Below are positions 53,888 through 63,035 of a DNA stretch of 64,000 nucleotides, one piece after another. The stretch covers positions 1 to 64,000 of the forward strand of contig NZ_LTAX01000019.1 in NCBI RefSeq assembly GCF_001639745.1, given 5' to 3'. The notes beneath the pieces are model-generated. The model did no database searches and was not told the DNA's origin. It worked only from the letters and a program-made list of their open reading frames with translations. Both the position numbers and the translations under genes were made by a program. How positions within the stretch are numbered: position 1 is the first letter of the stretch; the number at the start of each line of letters is the position of its first letter. Source of the DNA: Marinomonas gallaica. GTDB taxonomy: Bacteria > Pseudomonadota > Gammaproteobacteria > Pseudomonadales > Marinomonadaceae.

Positions 53888-54856
53888 GTGAGTACGAATA
53901 AAAACCGCTTGTTATTAGGCTCAGTGCTAACAGCTTTAGCCCTGTACATGCCATTTTCTTATGCTCAAGCTGATTTGGCTATGGAGCAGCCAATTCAAGT
54001 GCCTTCGCCAACAGACTTAGAGGTAAACGCTGGTGAATGTTGGGTTTACGGCCAAATCAAACCTCGAGCTGTCGAGAAAACAGTGGCTGTGACGGTAAAA
54101 GATTCTCACACAACCATTGAAGTAACCCCTGCTGAGATTAAACGTGGTTACAAGCGTGTTGTGACGCGCGAGGGGACAGTGACGTATCGCTTACAACCGG
54201 CGACCTATAAACGCGTGTCTGAGCAAGTGCTTGTTCGACCTGAAACCACTCGATTTGTGAAAGTACCTGCTGTTTATGAGCAGCGTCAAAAACGTGTGGT
54301 TATTGAAGAAGCGCGTACCGTGATCGAGCAATGTAATTCCTTCGGTGGAACCGCTGCGTTTTGCGCCAAAGAAGTTCCTGCAAAAGAAGAGTGGGTTAAA
54401 GTACAAGTGCTTGTCCAGCCTGAACAAAGTAAAGTTGAGGTGGTGCCAGCAAAATACGAAACCGTCACCAAGTGGGTGATTGATCAACCCGCTCGTGTCG
54501 TAGAGGTTTCTCTAGCGCCGAAGCTGGAAGACTTACCTGTTGATGAAGTGGTCAAACCTGCCAGCGCTAATCCTCGACAAGTCCCAGCTCAAACTCGTCA
54601 GATGCAGATGAAATCCTACCAAGGAAAGCCGAAAATGGTGATGCGTCAGGCGGTTTGTAATGGTGATTTAAACGCGACCCTGATTATGACTCTGCAAGTC
54701 AAACTTAACAGAAATGGTTATAACCCTGGGCCTGTAGATGGCATGCTGGGCGAGAAAACCATCAATGCGTTGCAAGCGTTTCAGGGTGAGAGTGGTTTGG
54801 CAGTCGGTGCGATTACTTTTGAATCATTGGATGCTTTGGGCGTTCGCCACAACTAG
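53888..54856 (+). CDS. Exported protein with internal repeats and a C-terminal peptidoglycan-binding domain
   Basis: The 322-residue precursor starts at GTG with AGGA eight bases upstream and has a signal peptide ending near 'YAQA' (about 28). Residues 60-225 contain recurring segments of the form 'PATYKRVSEQVLVRPETTRFVKVP' and 'QVLVQPEQSKVEVVPAKYETVTKWVI', rich in Val, Lys and Pro. The last 70 residues are a PG_binding_1 domain ('LQVKLNRNGYNPGPVDGMLGEKTINALQAFQ'). I do not recognise the repeat family. It is the last gene of the adhesion island before a strong terminator and is probably a wall-bound envelope protein. Confidence 0.8.
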   Translation: MSTNKNRLLLGSVLTALALYMPFSYAQADLAMEQPIQVPSPTDLEVNAGECWVYGQIKPRAVEKTVAVTVKDSHTTIEVTPAEIKRGYKRVVTREGTVTYRLQPATYKRVSEQVLVRPETTRFVKVPAVYEQRQKRVVIEEARTVIEQCNSFGGTAAFCAKEVPAKEEWVKVQVLVQPEQSKVEVVPAKYETVTKWVIDQPARVVEVSLAPKLEDLPVDEVVKPASANPRQVPAQTRQMQMKSYQGKPKMVMRQAVCNGDLNATLIMTLQVKLNRNGYNPGPVDGMLGEKTINALQAFQGESGLAVGAITFESLDALGVRHN

Positions 54857-54881
54857 CGAGCAACTCATTGCGTTACTTCTG

Positions 54882-54917
54882 AAAGCCAGCCTTATGTATA
54901 TAAGCTGGCTTTTTTGT
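54882..54917 (+). terminator. Terminator after the peptidoglycan-binding protein gene
   Basis: AAAGCCAGC...GCTGGCTTTTTTG with inner TTAT/ATAA pairing forms a long stem followed by T residues, 25 bp beyond the stop. It separates the adhesin island from the Tad locus. Confidence 0.88.
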
Positions 54918-55286
54918 TTTAACGTTGCTGTGTACCGTTAAGTGATATGAAAAGTCTGAAATTTTTGTTGAATATGATACGTTCGCTAACTAATTGTTTA
55001 CGTAAAGTTACAAAACAGTTTGTTTTGCGCATTTTATGTGCATTGACGAAGGTCACAATATAGGTATTATTCTAGAGGATTATATGTTGCTATAAGATAC
55101 AAATTCATTTTCATTTGGCGTATAAAGTCATAGCTTCAGGGCAGTTAATTTATTTCCATGCTCTACTAGAGATGTTAGATTTATATCAATAGTAAAAATG
55201 AGTTGAATTGTTGTAATGTGCTAAAATTGGGGTATTGGGTAGATTCATCCAATATCTACTAATTTAAAGTTTAAGGGGTAACTAAG
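54918..55286 (+). promoter_or_regulatory. AT-rich leader and promoter region of the Tad operon
   Basis: These 369 bp hold no convincing gene. A sigma70-like promoter, TTGACG (55043-55048), 16 bp, TATTAT (55065-55070), would start a transcript near 55077 and leave a leader of about 210 nt. A hairpin lies at 55233-55254. AAGGGG stands eight bases before the flp ATG. Confidence 0.5.
55233..55254 (+). promoter_or_regulatory. Hairpin in the flp leader
   Basis: TATTGGGT-AGATTC-ATCCAATA can form an 8-bp stem with one G-U pair and a 6-base loop. It ends 32 bp before the flp start, close to the ribosome site, and has no T run. It could affect mRNA stability or translation of pilin. Confidence 0.45.
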
Positions 55287-55475
55287 ATGTTGACTAAGCT
55301 GTTTGTTAAAATGCAAGCGTTTATGGCCGATCGTGAAGGTGTAACCGCGATTGAATACGCAATTGTAGCGGTTGCTATTGCAGGTATTGCTGCTGCAGTT
55401 TTTGGTACTGATGGCGGATTAGAGGACGCCTTGCAAGGAGCAATGAGTACATTAAGAGGCAAGATTCCTTCTTAA
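55287..55475 (+). CDS. flp: Flp/Fap type IVb pilin
   Basis: Major subunit of the Tad pilus. The 62-residue prepilin has a short leader ending in 'DREG', then 'VTAIEYAIVAVAIAGIAAAVFG': the cut follows the glycine at 18, with Glu at +5 and Tyr at +6, the Flp signature. The rest is one hydrophobic helix and a short polar tail. It is the first gene of the Tad operon, with the peptidase immediately after. Confidence 0.95.
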   Translation: MLTKLFVKMQAFMADREGVTAIEYAIVAVAIAGIAAAVFGTDGGLEDALQGAMSTLRGKIPS

Positions 55476-55478
55476 TAC

Positions 55479-55943
55479 TTGGCTAATATATATTATCTAC
55501 TTCTTTTTGGGGTCTTTGTCTTGCTGACAAAGATCTCAATAGAAGACTTTTGCTACAGGCAAGTTAAGCATAAATATCTGATTATATTATCGATGTTGTT
55601 GTTATTCACATGGTTTAGTGTGCCTAACTATCATGTGTTGCCTTATAGTGTGGCAATTTTAGTGTCAGGTTTGTTGTTGTTCTCATTTAGGCTGCTTGGT
55701 GCAGGCGATACTAAGTTATTAGTTGTGTTGAGTTTTGGTGTTGACCCGATTCTAATACCTCTTTTGTTGTACGCTACAGTGCTATTGGGCTGTCTACTAG
55801 CCTTAATTTATTGGGCTTATGGCTGTATTACCAACTTATCTGCTGTTAGAGAAAAGGGAATTCCTTACGCAATCCCAATTTCTATATCTGGTTGGTCATG
55901 CGTTGCTCTTTCTTATATGGACTGGTTTAGTATCAATTTATAG
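55479..55943 (+). CDS. tadV: Prepilin peptidase TadV/CpaA
   Basis: A24 aspartyl peptidase that matures Flp. The 154-residue membrane protein has the first catalytic aspartate in 'SIEDFCYRQVKHKYL' (about 20-34) and the second in the GxGD motif 'LGAGDTKLLVVL' (about 73-84). The start is TTG, 3 bp after the flp stop, with no strong ribosome site, so it may be translated by coupling to flp. Confidence 0.88.
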   Translation: MANIYYLLLFGVFVLLTKISIEDFCYRQVKHKYLIILSMLLLFTWFSVPNYHVLPYSVAILVSGLLLFSFRLLGAGDTKLLVVLSFGVDPILIPLLLYATVLLGCLLALIYWAYGCITNLSAVREKGIPYAIPISISGWSCVALSYMDWFSINL

Positions 55944-55952
55944 GATGTATAA

Positions 55953-56792
55953 ATGCGATCAAGATTCTTCATGATAGTGTCGCTAGTTGTATTGGGCATT
56001 GGGTTAATAGGGATCTTGTACATTAAAGCATCCTCTGTGCCAGATACTCCAGCACCTTCTTCGTTGCTAGCTGCGGTAGAGACTCCCGAAACACGTTATG
56101 TCATATGGACTGCCAAACATGACATATTGGTGGGTGATGCAGTGTCGAGGGAAGATCTTCGCATTGAAAAAATTCTAGAGGCGGATGCATTCGAGCTTGG
56201 AATTAAACAAGATATAGACATTACATTTGTTGAAGGGATGGTGGCGAAAACGAACATACCAAAATTTTCGCCTGTCATGCCTGAGAATATTGTCACTCCA
56301 AACCAAGATGGTTACTTTAATTTAGTTATTGATTCTGGCTATGTTCCTGTCCCTCTTTCTGTGTCGAAAAAGCTTCTTCTCGGTGGTCTAATTGAGTCTG
56401 GTTCAATTGTTGACTTACTGGTGATGACGTCATCAACACAAAATCTAGTTAATGGACCCCAAATCCGAGATCTGTCTAGCGTCTCTATTGCTCCCCTGTT
56501 TATTGGAATAAAAGTTCTTCAAGTCAAAAAACCTAAAGTTCAATCCAATATCCAAGACAATATCAAAAAGTCAGCTGAATCTGTACCTGAGCCTCAGGAT
56601 GTAACATTGATACTGCAGCTTACTCGAAAGCAAGTCGCAAAATTGACTATTGCTCAAAACATCGCTCAAGTTGAAGTTCACCTCTCCAATGGCGAAACGT
56701 CTGCGTTCGAATTATCGGCTGATTCAGGAGATATACTGTCTGATTATAAATCAGTTCGTGAATTACGTGCTCGTAGTGAAACTGTTCAATAA
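55953..56792 (+). CDS. cpaB: Flp pilus assembly protein CpaB/RcpC
   Basis: Periplasmic assembly protein of the Tad system. The 279-residue product has an N-terminal membrane segment (about 5-24), an SAF-like domain with 'AKHDILVGDAVSREDLRIEKI' (about 50-70), 'KTNIPKFSPVMPENIV' and 'VPVPLSVSKKLLLGGLIESGSIVDLLV' (about 126-152). It is shorter and more charged at the C-terminus than many RcpC proteins. It follows tadV by 9 bp. Confidence 0.87.
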   Translation: MRSRFFMIVSLVVLGIGLIGILYIKASSVPDTPAPSSLLAAVETPETRYVIWTAKHDILVGDAVSREDLRIEKILEADAFELGIKQDIDITFVEGMVAKTNIPKFSPVMPENIVTPNQDGYFNLVIDSGYVPVPLSVSKKLLLGGLIESGSIVDLLVMTSSTQNLVNGPQIRDLSSVSIAPLFIGIKVLQVKKPKVQSNIQDNIKKSAESVPEPQDVTLILQLTRKQVAKLTIAQNIAQVEVHLSNGETSAFELSADSGDILSDYKSVRELRARSETVQ

Positions 56793-56808
56793 GGATGGAT
56801 ATACTTAT

Positions 56809-58143
56809 ATGATGATTCGAGTACTTACAACAGTATTGTGTCTGTTTTGTTGTTCATTAGCTTGGTCTCAAAATCTGATAAATTTGTCAGAAGGAGAAAC
56901 TAATATTCTCAAGACTGAGCAAGAAATTGGATCTGTTTTCATTACAGATCCTGCAATCGCCGATTACCAAGTCATAGACAAGCACAAAATCATTGTTTTT
57001 GGTCGTAGTGTTGGTAAAGCAACGGTTGTCCTTTTTAATGATGATGGTGATACTTTGCTTCAAAGGCAATTAGTCGTCAATCAGAGTATGGTGCATTTAC
57101 AGCAAAATATTGACATGCTCTACCCTAACGCTGAAGTTTCGCTTTATAACTTAGGGGATAGAGTAGTTCTAAGTGGCGTTGTTGCAACAGAAGAGGAACG
57201 TGACGGTATTTATATTTTGGTGGGTGAGCTGTTAGGTAAAGCGTCAGACAACCAAGATATACAATGGAACGTGGGGGGGCAGTCACTCACAATGGATTTC
57301 ATGCGAAAACGTACGTTTCCTGGTGTGGTTAACAATATAGAGGTGGCCACCACCAAACAAATCAATGTCAAGATCTCGGTAGCAGAAGTCTCCCATAGTT
57401 TAATGCAAAACTTTGGTCTTGAGTTCGGCAGTAGCTCCTCAAACATTGGCTTTTTTTCAAATGTGTTGAACGGGTTTACTAGTGACGATATTTTTGCTGC
57501 TATTTCTGCAATTAATGATGATGAAATTGGGCAAATTCTTGCTGAACCAAATCTTTCTGTTATATCCGGTGAAACCGCCAGTTTCCTAGTGGGTGGTGAA
57601 TTGCCTATATCTGCTGTTCTGAATGATGAAGTGCAAATAACATATAAAGAATTTGGTATTCGTCTAGAGATGATGGCGAAGGTTATGCGCGACGATAAAA
57701 TACGCGTTTCTTTGCAGCCAGAAGTAAGTTCGATAGATACCCAGTATGGTGATTCTACCTTTAATATTCCTGCGTTTAAAACACGTAGAGCACGCACAAC
57801 GGTAGAGTTAGGAGATGGGCAAAGTTTTGTGCTGGGAGGGTTGCTTAATAATGAAGAGCGAGAATTATTGCGTAAAGTGCCTTACATTGGTGACATTCCA
57901 ATTTTAGGGTCTTTATTCCGCTACACAGAAACTGAGCGTAATAAGACAGAACTGTTGATCATTGCGACGGTTAATCTTGTCAAGCCAATAGCAACGGAAG
58001 ATATTAAACTGCCTACTTTTCAGCGAACAACCAATGCTGAACGTTTCTTTGTGTTGCCCGAAAGTTCTAGATTTAAAAGCTCTAGGGCTACAAACAAAAA
58101 AATCAGTGAAGATATACTGGCTACAGGGGGATTTAAACAATGA
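56809..58143 (+). CDS. cpaC: Tad secretin CpaC/RcpA
   Basis: Outer-membrane secretin through which the Flp pilus passes. The start is placed at ATG 56809 (444 residues), giving a signal peptide 'MMIRVLTTVLCLFCCSLAWSQ'. The upstream open frame overlaps cpaB and is rejected. N-domain: 'VFITDPAIADYQVIDKHKIIVFGRSVGKATV' (about 41-71) and a BON-like part 'EVSLYNLGDRVVLSGVV'. Secretin domain: 'ILAEPNLSVISGETASFLVGGELPI' and 'LGDGQSFVLGGLLNNEERELLRKVPYIGDIPILGSLFR'. It overlaps the next gene by 4 bp. Confidence 0.93.
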   Translation: MMIRVLTTVLCLFCCSLAWSQNLINLSEGETNILKTEQEIGSVFITDPAIADYQVIDKHKIIVFGRSVGKATVVLFNDDGDTLLQRQLVVNQSMVHLQQNIDMLYPNAEVSLYNLGDRVVLSGVVATEEERDGIYILVGELLGKASDNQDIQWNVGGQSLTMDFMRKRTFPGVVNNIEVATTKQINVKISVAEVSHSLMQNFGLEFGSSSSNIGFFSNVLNGFTSDDIFAAISAINDDEIGQILAEPNLSVISGETASFLVGGELPISAVLNDEVQITYKEFGIRLEMMAKVMRDDKIRVSLQPEVSSIDTQYGDSTFNIPAFKTRRARTTVELGDGQSFVLGGLLNNEERELLRKVPYIGDIPILGSLFRYTETERNKTELLIIATVNLVKPIATEDIKLPTFQRTTNAERFFVLPESSRFKSSRATNKKISEDILATGGFKQ

Positions 58144-58664
58144 TTTCTTATCGCCAGATAGTGCAATTCGTTGTGGTTATCTCGAGTGTATTTTTAGTGG
58201 CATGTGCATCCTCTGAATCCACGAGAAATGGCCCAGCAATAGAAATATTTCCTGTTTCTCATGCTCTGTCATTGCGTGTTGATAAAACATCGCTTGAAAG
58301 TGCTAAGCAAGAGCTCGATATTTACTTAGAAGAATATGCTGATATTTTAGTTACCCAAAAGATCATGGTTAGCTGGTCCGGTAAAGATAGCAAAAAGCTC
58401 GCTGACTTTGCTGTGAAGAGCCTTTTATCTATGGGGGTCGCACCTAACTACATAGATATTAAAGAAATTAGTATGGATACGACATCGTATTTCGATTTTG
58501 AAATCAAAGTCGTTCAGTATCTGGTAGCAGATAAAACTTGCGAACAATCGAAATCGCAAGATTACTATTTATCAGATGTTGGTTGTTTTACTGAGAATGC
58601 CCGCTGGAAAAGCATGGTTACGCCGGAAAGGATGCTTTCAAATTTTAAGCAGACACAGGAGTGA
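58140..58664 (+). CDS. Tad locus lipoprotein, CpaD/RcpB-like position
   Basis: A 174-residue precursor with lipobox LVAC (cysteine at about 22). The body is an alpha/beta domain: 'QKIMVSWSGKDSKKLADFAVKSLLSMGV' with a following strand, and a C-terminal cysteine pair. It sits between the secretin and tadZ, where CpaD or RcpB lipoproteins lie in other Tad loci. Sequence similarity is weak, so the call depends mainly on position. A role in secretin assembly is likely. Confidence 0.7.
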   Translation: MISYRQIVQFVVVISSVFLVACASSESTRNGPAIEIFPVSHALSLRVDKTSLESAKQELDIYLEEYADILVTQKIMVSWSGKDSKKLADFAVKSLLSMGVAPNYIDIKEISMDTTSYFDFEIKVVQYLVADKTCEQSKSQDYYLSDVGCFTENARWKSMVTPERMLSNFKQTQE

Positions 58665-58670
58665 TTAGTC

Positions 58671-59924
58671 ATGTTTGATTTAGTTGATTCATTAAAGAAG
58701 AACAAGAAAGCAGATATAGAAATCGAGCAAGAAAAAATAGGTACGGTTCTTTTCTATCAAACAGAGGAATGCAAAAAACTGGTTGAAGAAGCGTATCGAT
58801 TTGAAGGTGTTGCTCCTCCAACGGTCAGTAAAAATACAAAAGATGATATTACAGAATACGTAAGAAAGTCTGATATAGAAATCGTTATTGTTGAATTAAA
58901 TAATAGCTCTGATGTCAGCAAAGAAGCTGAGTTTGTCAGTCATTTACTTCCTAACCATGCATCCGTCATTGTTATTGGTAGTGAAGACGCAATTTCAACT
59001 ATTCGTAACTTAAAAGCGATGGGCTTTTATTACTTATTTTGGCCTATTACTAAGCAAGAGCTAATAGACTTTGTTCGCAGTGTTAACGATAACCGTAAAC
59101 GTAATAGTAACCGAGGCCCTGGCCAAAACCGTCGCGCCAAATATATAAGTGTTATTGGTGCGAAAGGTGGTGTTGGGGCGACGTTTATATGTGCAGAGCT
59201 GTCTTACTTACTAAGTGCCCACAAAAAATCGTCCTGTTTAGTGGTTGACCAAAATTACAGTACAGGTGACCTCGATATCATGATGGGTATTCGAGATTAT
59301 GAGCGTCGCAAAGTACAGCAAGGTGATATTTCTTCACTGGATGAGTCTTTTGCACAATCTCTTACCTTTCGGCAGAACAGCTTACTATCGGTTCTATCAC
59401 TGACATCTGATAACCTCGACAGCGGCTCTCTGCTTGACTACTCCAATGCCGTCGTGGATCTGTTAGCCAGTGATGTGAACTTTATTATCGAAGATTGCTC
59501 CTCTTCGGTAGGTTTTAGTATTGAATCTGATCGCTTTATTGGTCAATGTGATTGTATTGTTTTGGTCATGTCGCCAACGGTATCATCCGTTCGTGATGCC
59601 GCACGAATGCGAGAAAAAATCCAAAAAATTAATCAAAGTGATTCACTGCGTTTAATTTTAGTCATGAATAATACGTTACCTAAGAAAGCTCAAACGCTTT
59701 CTCTCAATGACGCAGAAGCATTTCTAAAACAAAAAATTGATATCGAAATACCTTATTGTGAAGAAATTTCGTTTTATATTTTAGATGATAAACGAATTGC
59801 TAAAACAGCCTTAAAAGCCGCCAAGCCGCTAAAAGAGCTAACCTCAGTTGTCTTAGGTGAAAGTACAGAAGTTAAAAAAACTAAGCGCTCTCTTTTCTCA
59901 TTTGGTTCTTCGGATAAAAAGTAG
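58671..59924 (+). CDS. tadZ: Tad pilus polar localisation ATPase TadZ/CpaE
   Basis: MinD/ParA-like protein that places the Tad machine. The 417-residue product has a receiver-like N-terminal domain without conserved phosphorylation residues (about 15-135). A P-loop domain begins at 'ISVIGAKGGVGATFICAELSYLL' (about 162-184), with a deviant Walker A, KGGVGAT. Later 'CLVVDQNYSTGDLDIMMG' and 'FIIEDCSS' are the switch and Walker B regions. The C-terminus ends in a basic and serine-rich tail. Confidence 0.9.
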   Translation: MFDLVDSLKKNKKADIEIEQEKIGTVLFYQTEECKKLVEEAYRFEGVAPPTVSKNTKDDITEYVRKSDIEIVIVELNNSSDVSKEAEFVSHLLPNHASVIVIGSEDAISTIRNLKAMGFYYLFWPITKQELIDFVRSVNDNRKRNSNRGPGQNRRAKYISVIGAKGGVGATFICAELSYLLSAHKKSSCLVVDQNYSTGDLDIMMGIRDYERRKVQQGDISSLDESFAQSLTFRQNSLLSVLSLTSDNLDSGSLLDYSNAVVDLLASDVNFIIEDCSSSVGFSIESDRFIGQCDCIVLVMSPTVSSVRDAARMREKIQKINQSDSLRLILVMNNTLPKKAQTLSLNDAEAFLKQKIDIEIPYCEEISFYILDDKRIAKTALKAAKPLKELTSVVLGESTEVKKTKRSLFSFGSSDKK

Positions 59925-59933
59925 GGCAACAAT

Positions 59934-61226
59934 ATGATTGGAGCAAAAGCGATATATGTTAGTTTAAGAAAGCAAATATTTGATGCACTTGATCCTGATG
60001 TTATCTCTAGCCTTGATAAGGAACAGCTAGGAAAGCAGCTAACCAGTGCTGTTGATCTGCTTATAAATCGTGAAAATTTATCCGTACCTAAGGCGATACG
60101 CCAAGATTTTGTTAAAAACTTAGTTAATGAGTTAATAGGGTTAGGGCCCCTTCAAACACTAATGGAAGATGACACCATTAGTGATATTATGATCAATGGT
60201 CATGAAAACGTCTTCATTGAGCGTAATGGTCTTGTTGAAAGAACCCACGTAGACTTTATAGATGAAAAGCAATTGTTGGAAATTGCTAAGCGAATTGCAT
60301 CCCGTGTAGGTCGTCGTGTTGATGATTCCTCACCGACCTGTGACGCTCGACTTGCAGACGGCAGCCGTGTAAACATTGTTATCCCGCCAATTGCTATTGA
60401 TGGCACCTCAATTTCAATTCGTAAATTTAAAAAGCAAAGTATCGACTTTCAAAAGTTATGTGAATTTGGCGCTATGAGTGTAGAAATGGCACAAGTCATG
60501 ATGGTCGCCGCTCGATGCCGCTTGAACATCCTTATATCCGGTGGTACTGGCTCAGGTAAAACTACTATGCTGAATGCTTTGTCTCAGTATATCTCTGAAA
60601 ATGAACGAATCGTCACCATAGAAGATGCTGCAGAACTAAGACTACAACAGCCTCACGTGGTAAGGCTTGAGACAAGGACGGCTGGTATTGAAAATACCGG
60701 CGTGGTGTCACAACGAGATCTTGTGATCAACTCATTGCGTATGCGTCCAGATCGTATCATTGTAGGGGAGTGTCGTGGTGCAGAAGCTTTCGAAATGTTA
60801 CAGGCGATGAATACCGGCCATGATGGTTCTATGTCTACTTTACACGCCAATACGCCTCGTGATGCTCTGGCACGTGTAGAATCCATGGTAATGATGGCCA
60901 CTAACAACCTTCCTCTAGAAGCCATCAGGCGCACGATTGTCAGTGCTGTCGATATTATTATTCAAATCAGCCGATTACATGATGGATCGCGTAAAGTCAT
61001 GAGTATCGCGGAGGTGGTCGGCTTGGAAGGCAGCAGTGTTATACTAGAAGAAATATTTCGTTTTCAACCTTCCTATCATCAAAGTGAACAGGGTAAATTA
61101 GAAGGCAGCTTTGAAACAGCAGGCCTAATGAAGCGTTCGGTGTTGTTTGAGAAAGCGCGATTCTTTGGGTTAGAGGATCGTTTGATTGGGGCATTTAAAA
61201 GCTTGGAGCAAAAGGAGAAAAAGTAA
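59934..61226 (+). CDS. tadA: Tad secretion ATPase TadA/CpaF
   Basis: Hexameric ATPase that powers pilus assembly. The 430-residue product has the N-terminal domain with 'LGPLQTLMEDDTISDIMINGHENVFIERNG' (about 70-99), Walker A 'ISGGTGSGKTT' (about 199-209), Asp box 'ERIVTIEDAAELRL', Walker B 'PDRIIVGECRGAEAFEMLQAMNTGHDGSMSTLHAN' and the His box within it. tadB starts in the overlap with its stop codon. Confidence 0.96.
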   Translation: MIGAKAIYVSLRKQIFDALDPDVISSLDKEQLGKQLTSAVDLLINRENLSVPKAIRQDFVKNLVNELIGLGPLQTLMEDDTISDIMINGHENVFIERNGLVERTHVDFIDEKQLLEIAKRIASRVGRRVDDSSPTCDARLADGSRVNIVIPPIAIDGTSISIRKFKKQSIDFQKLCEFGAMSVEMAQVMMVAARCRLNILISGGTGSGKTTMLNALSQYISENERIVTIEDAAELRLQQPHVVRLETRTAGIENTGVVSQRDLVINSLRMRPDRIIVGECRGAEAFEMLQAMNTGHDGSMSTLHANTPRDALARVESMVMMATNNLPLEAIRRTIVSAVDIIIQISRLHDGSRKVMSIAEVVGLEGSSVILEEIFRFQPSYHQSEQGKLEGSFETAGLMKRSVLFEKARFFGLEDRLIGAFKSLEQKEKK

Positions 61227-62155
61227 TGTTAGGCTTTTTCGCTTTTCTAGCTGTATTAGGAACCATAGGCTTTTTATTTTTTAATCGCCAAACGAAACGA
61301 GCGAAGCTCATTGATTATTTGAATGATTACTCTCGGACTGAGCGGCCCAAGCTTTCTAATACTCGTCGACAATTAGTCGATATGAAGAGCCTTTCGGGAC
61401 GAACTTTTCTCGATCGAGTGATGAATAAGTGGTTGGGTTTACTGAATCTACTTGGCAAAAATGGTGAGATCAAGCTTATTGTTTTCTTTGCCTTATTATT
61501 ATTTGGTGCTAAATTTTTTAACGATACTTTCTTACAAACTAATTACATTTATATCGCCGTTATTTTTGTGGTAGTCGCCAGTTTTTTTGGTTACAACTGG
61601 CTTCATTCTAAACAGCAGAAAGCGTTCGAAGAGACCTTCCCTGTTGCATTGAATATGCTTACAAGCGCCGTTTCTGCGGGGGAAAGTATTACACAAGCTA
61701 TCAGTTATGTGGGGGATGTATTAGAGGGGCGTGTAGCGGAAGAGTTTCGAATTATGGGGAAGCGTTTACAACTTGGTGAGTCGCCAGAAGAAGTATTTCG
61801 CAAGTCTTGTGTTCGCTTTCCTTATCCAACGTTCTTCTTTTTCGTTATTACGATCCAGGCGAATATGGAGCGTGGTGGTCAGCTTAAGGACATTATTCAG
61901 CGTCTAAATGGCTTAATGTTTAATATTCGGGCAATAGAAAAGAAAAAATATGCACTGACATCCGAAGCACGTACATCCGCAAAAATTGTGGGTGCGATCC
62001 CTTTCATTTTCTTGGTCATGATGCGCTTCCTCAGTCCTGAGAACTTCGATTTTGTTATGAATGACTCCCAAGGTCGCTTGCTGCTCTATTACATGTTAGC
62101 CAGTGAAGTGATTGGTATTGGCATCATATGGGGGTTAATGAAAAGTGTTCGTTGA
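61226..62155 (+). CDS. tadB: Tad inner-membrane platform protein TadB
   Basis: GspF-type membrane protein of the Tad platform. The 309-residue protein has membrane helices at about 1-18, 87-103, 107-125, 255-270 and 285-305. A cytoplasmic T2SSF domain lies between them: 'FEETFPVALNMLTSAVSAGESITQAISYVGDVLEGRVAEEF' (about 137-177). Start and stop overlap its neighbours. Confidence 0.93.
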   Translation: MLGFFAFLAVLGTIGFLFFNRQTKRAKLIDYLNDYSRTERPKLSNTRRQLVDMKSLSGRTFLDRVMNKWLGLLNLLGKNGEIKLIVFFALLLFGAKFFNDTFLQTNYIYIAVIFVVVASFFGYNWLHSKQQKAFEETFPVALNMLTSAVSAGESITQAISYVGDVLEGRVAEEFRIMGKRLQLGESPEEVFRKSCVRFPYPTFFFFVITIQANMERGGQLKDIIQRLNGLMFNIRAIEKKKYALTSEARTSAKIVGAIPFIFLVMMRFLSPENFDFVMNDSQGRLLLYYMLASEVIGIGIIWGLMKSVR

Positions 62156-63035
62156 ACTGTTTTCCGATATAAAATTTGTAATTTTATTGATGGCATTCTA
62201 TGTGCTATTGGTACTGATACTGCTGAGTAAAAATAAGCAAAAAAGCCAAGGACTTCGTTGGTTGATGTATTACGATGAGTCTAAACAGTCTAAAACTCAT
62301 TGGTCAGGCTTTTTGTTTATCGCCCGATGGTTAAGAGCAACGTTTTCCTCAACTGAAGCTGAAATGCAAAAGAAGTTTCTTGAGGCGGGTATATACAACA
62401 AACAACTAGCACTGTACTACATGCCAACTAAGTATTTTTCTCTATTTGTTGGGGGCGGTATTATTTATTGGTTATCGCAGCAACAGAGCTGGAAACCTGT
62501 AAACCTAATGGTGATTGCTGCAGTGTGGGTAGTTGTCGTATTAATTATCCCAGATGCTTATTTATCCTCCAAAGCGAAGAGTTTAAGAGTAAAAATTTCA
62601 AATAAGTTACCTTATATGATCGACTTACTGGCGGTTTGTGTACAAACAGGTATGACGATCGAAGCCTCGATGAGCTATCTCAGCAAAGAAATGATGTCGT
62701 TTGATAAAGATTTAGGGCATATGTTAAATAAGACAAACGATCGTATTCAGATTATTGGCATTGAGCAAGCGCTTGTTGAGTTACATACCAGAGTGCCGAC
62801 TAATGAAATGCGCAGCTTTGTTATGACATTGAATCAAAGCTTACAATACGGCACTTCCATTTATACGGTATTAACGACACTATCTTCTGAAATTCGAGAA
62901 GTTCAAATGCTAGGGCTAGAGGAAAAAATTGGACAACTGTCAGCTAAAATGTCTGTGCCTTTGATACTTTTTGTCATGTTTCCAATTGTGATTTTGATCG
63001 CCGCTCCAGGCATAATGAGGATGATGAATGGCTAA
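62145..63035 (+). CDS. tadC: Tad inner-membrane platform protein TadC
   Basis: Second GspF-type platform protein. The 296-residue product starts at GTG, overlapping tadB by 11 bp. It has membrane helices at about 8-28, 102-120, 125-142 and 268-290, and the T2SSF region 'NKLPYMIDLLAVCVQTGMTIEASMSYLSKE' (about 155-184) with 'ALVELHTRVPTNEMRSFVMTLNQSLQYGTSI'. tadD begins within its last codons. Confidence 0.93.
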   Translation: MFVELFSDIKFVILLMAFYVLLVLILLSKNKQKSQGLRWLMYYDESKQSKTHWSGFLFIARWLRATFSSTEAEMQKKFLEAGIYNKQLALYYMPTKYFSLFVGGGIIYWLSQQQSWKPVNLMVIAAVWVVVVLIIPDAYLSSKAKSLRVKISNKLPYMIDLLAVCVQTGMTIEASMSYLSKEMMSFDKDLGHMLNKTNDRIQIIGIEQALVELHTRVPTNEMRSFVMTLNQSLQYGTSIYTVLTTLSSEIREVQMLGLEEKIGQLSAKMSVPLILFVMFPIVILIAAPGIMRMMNG

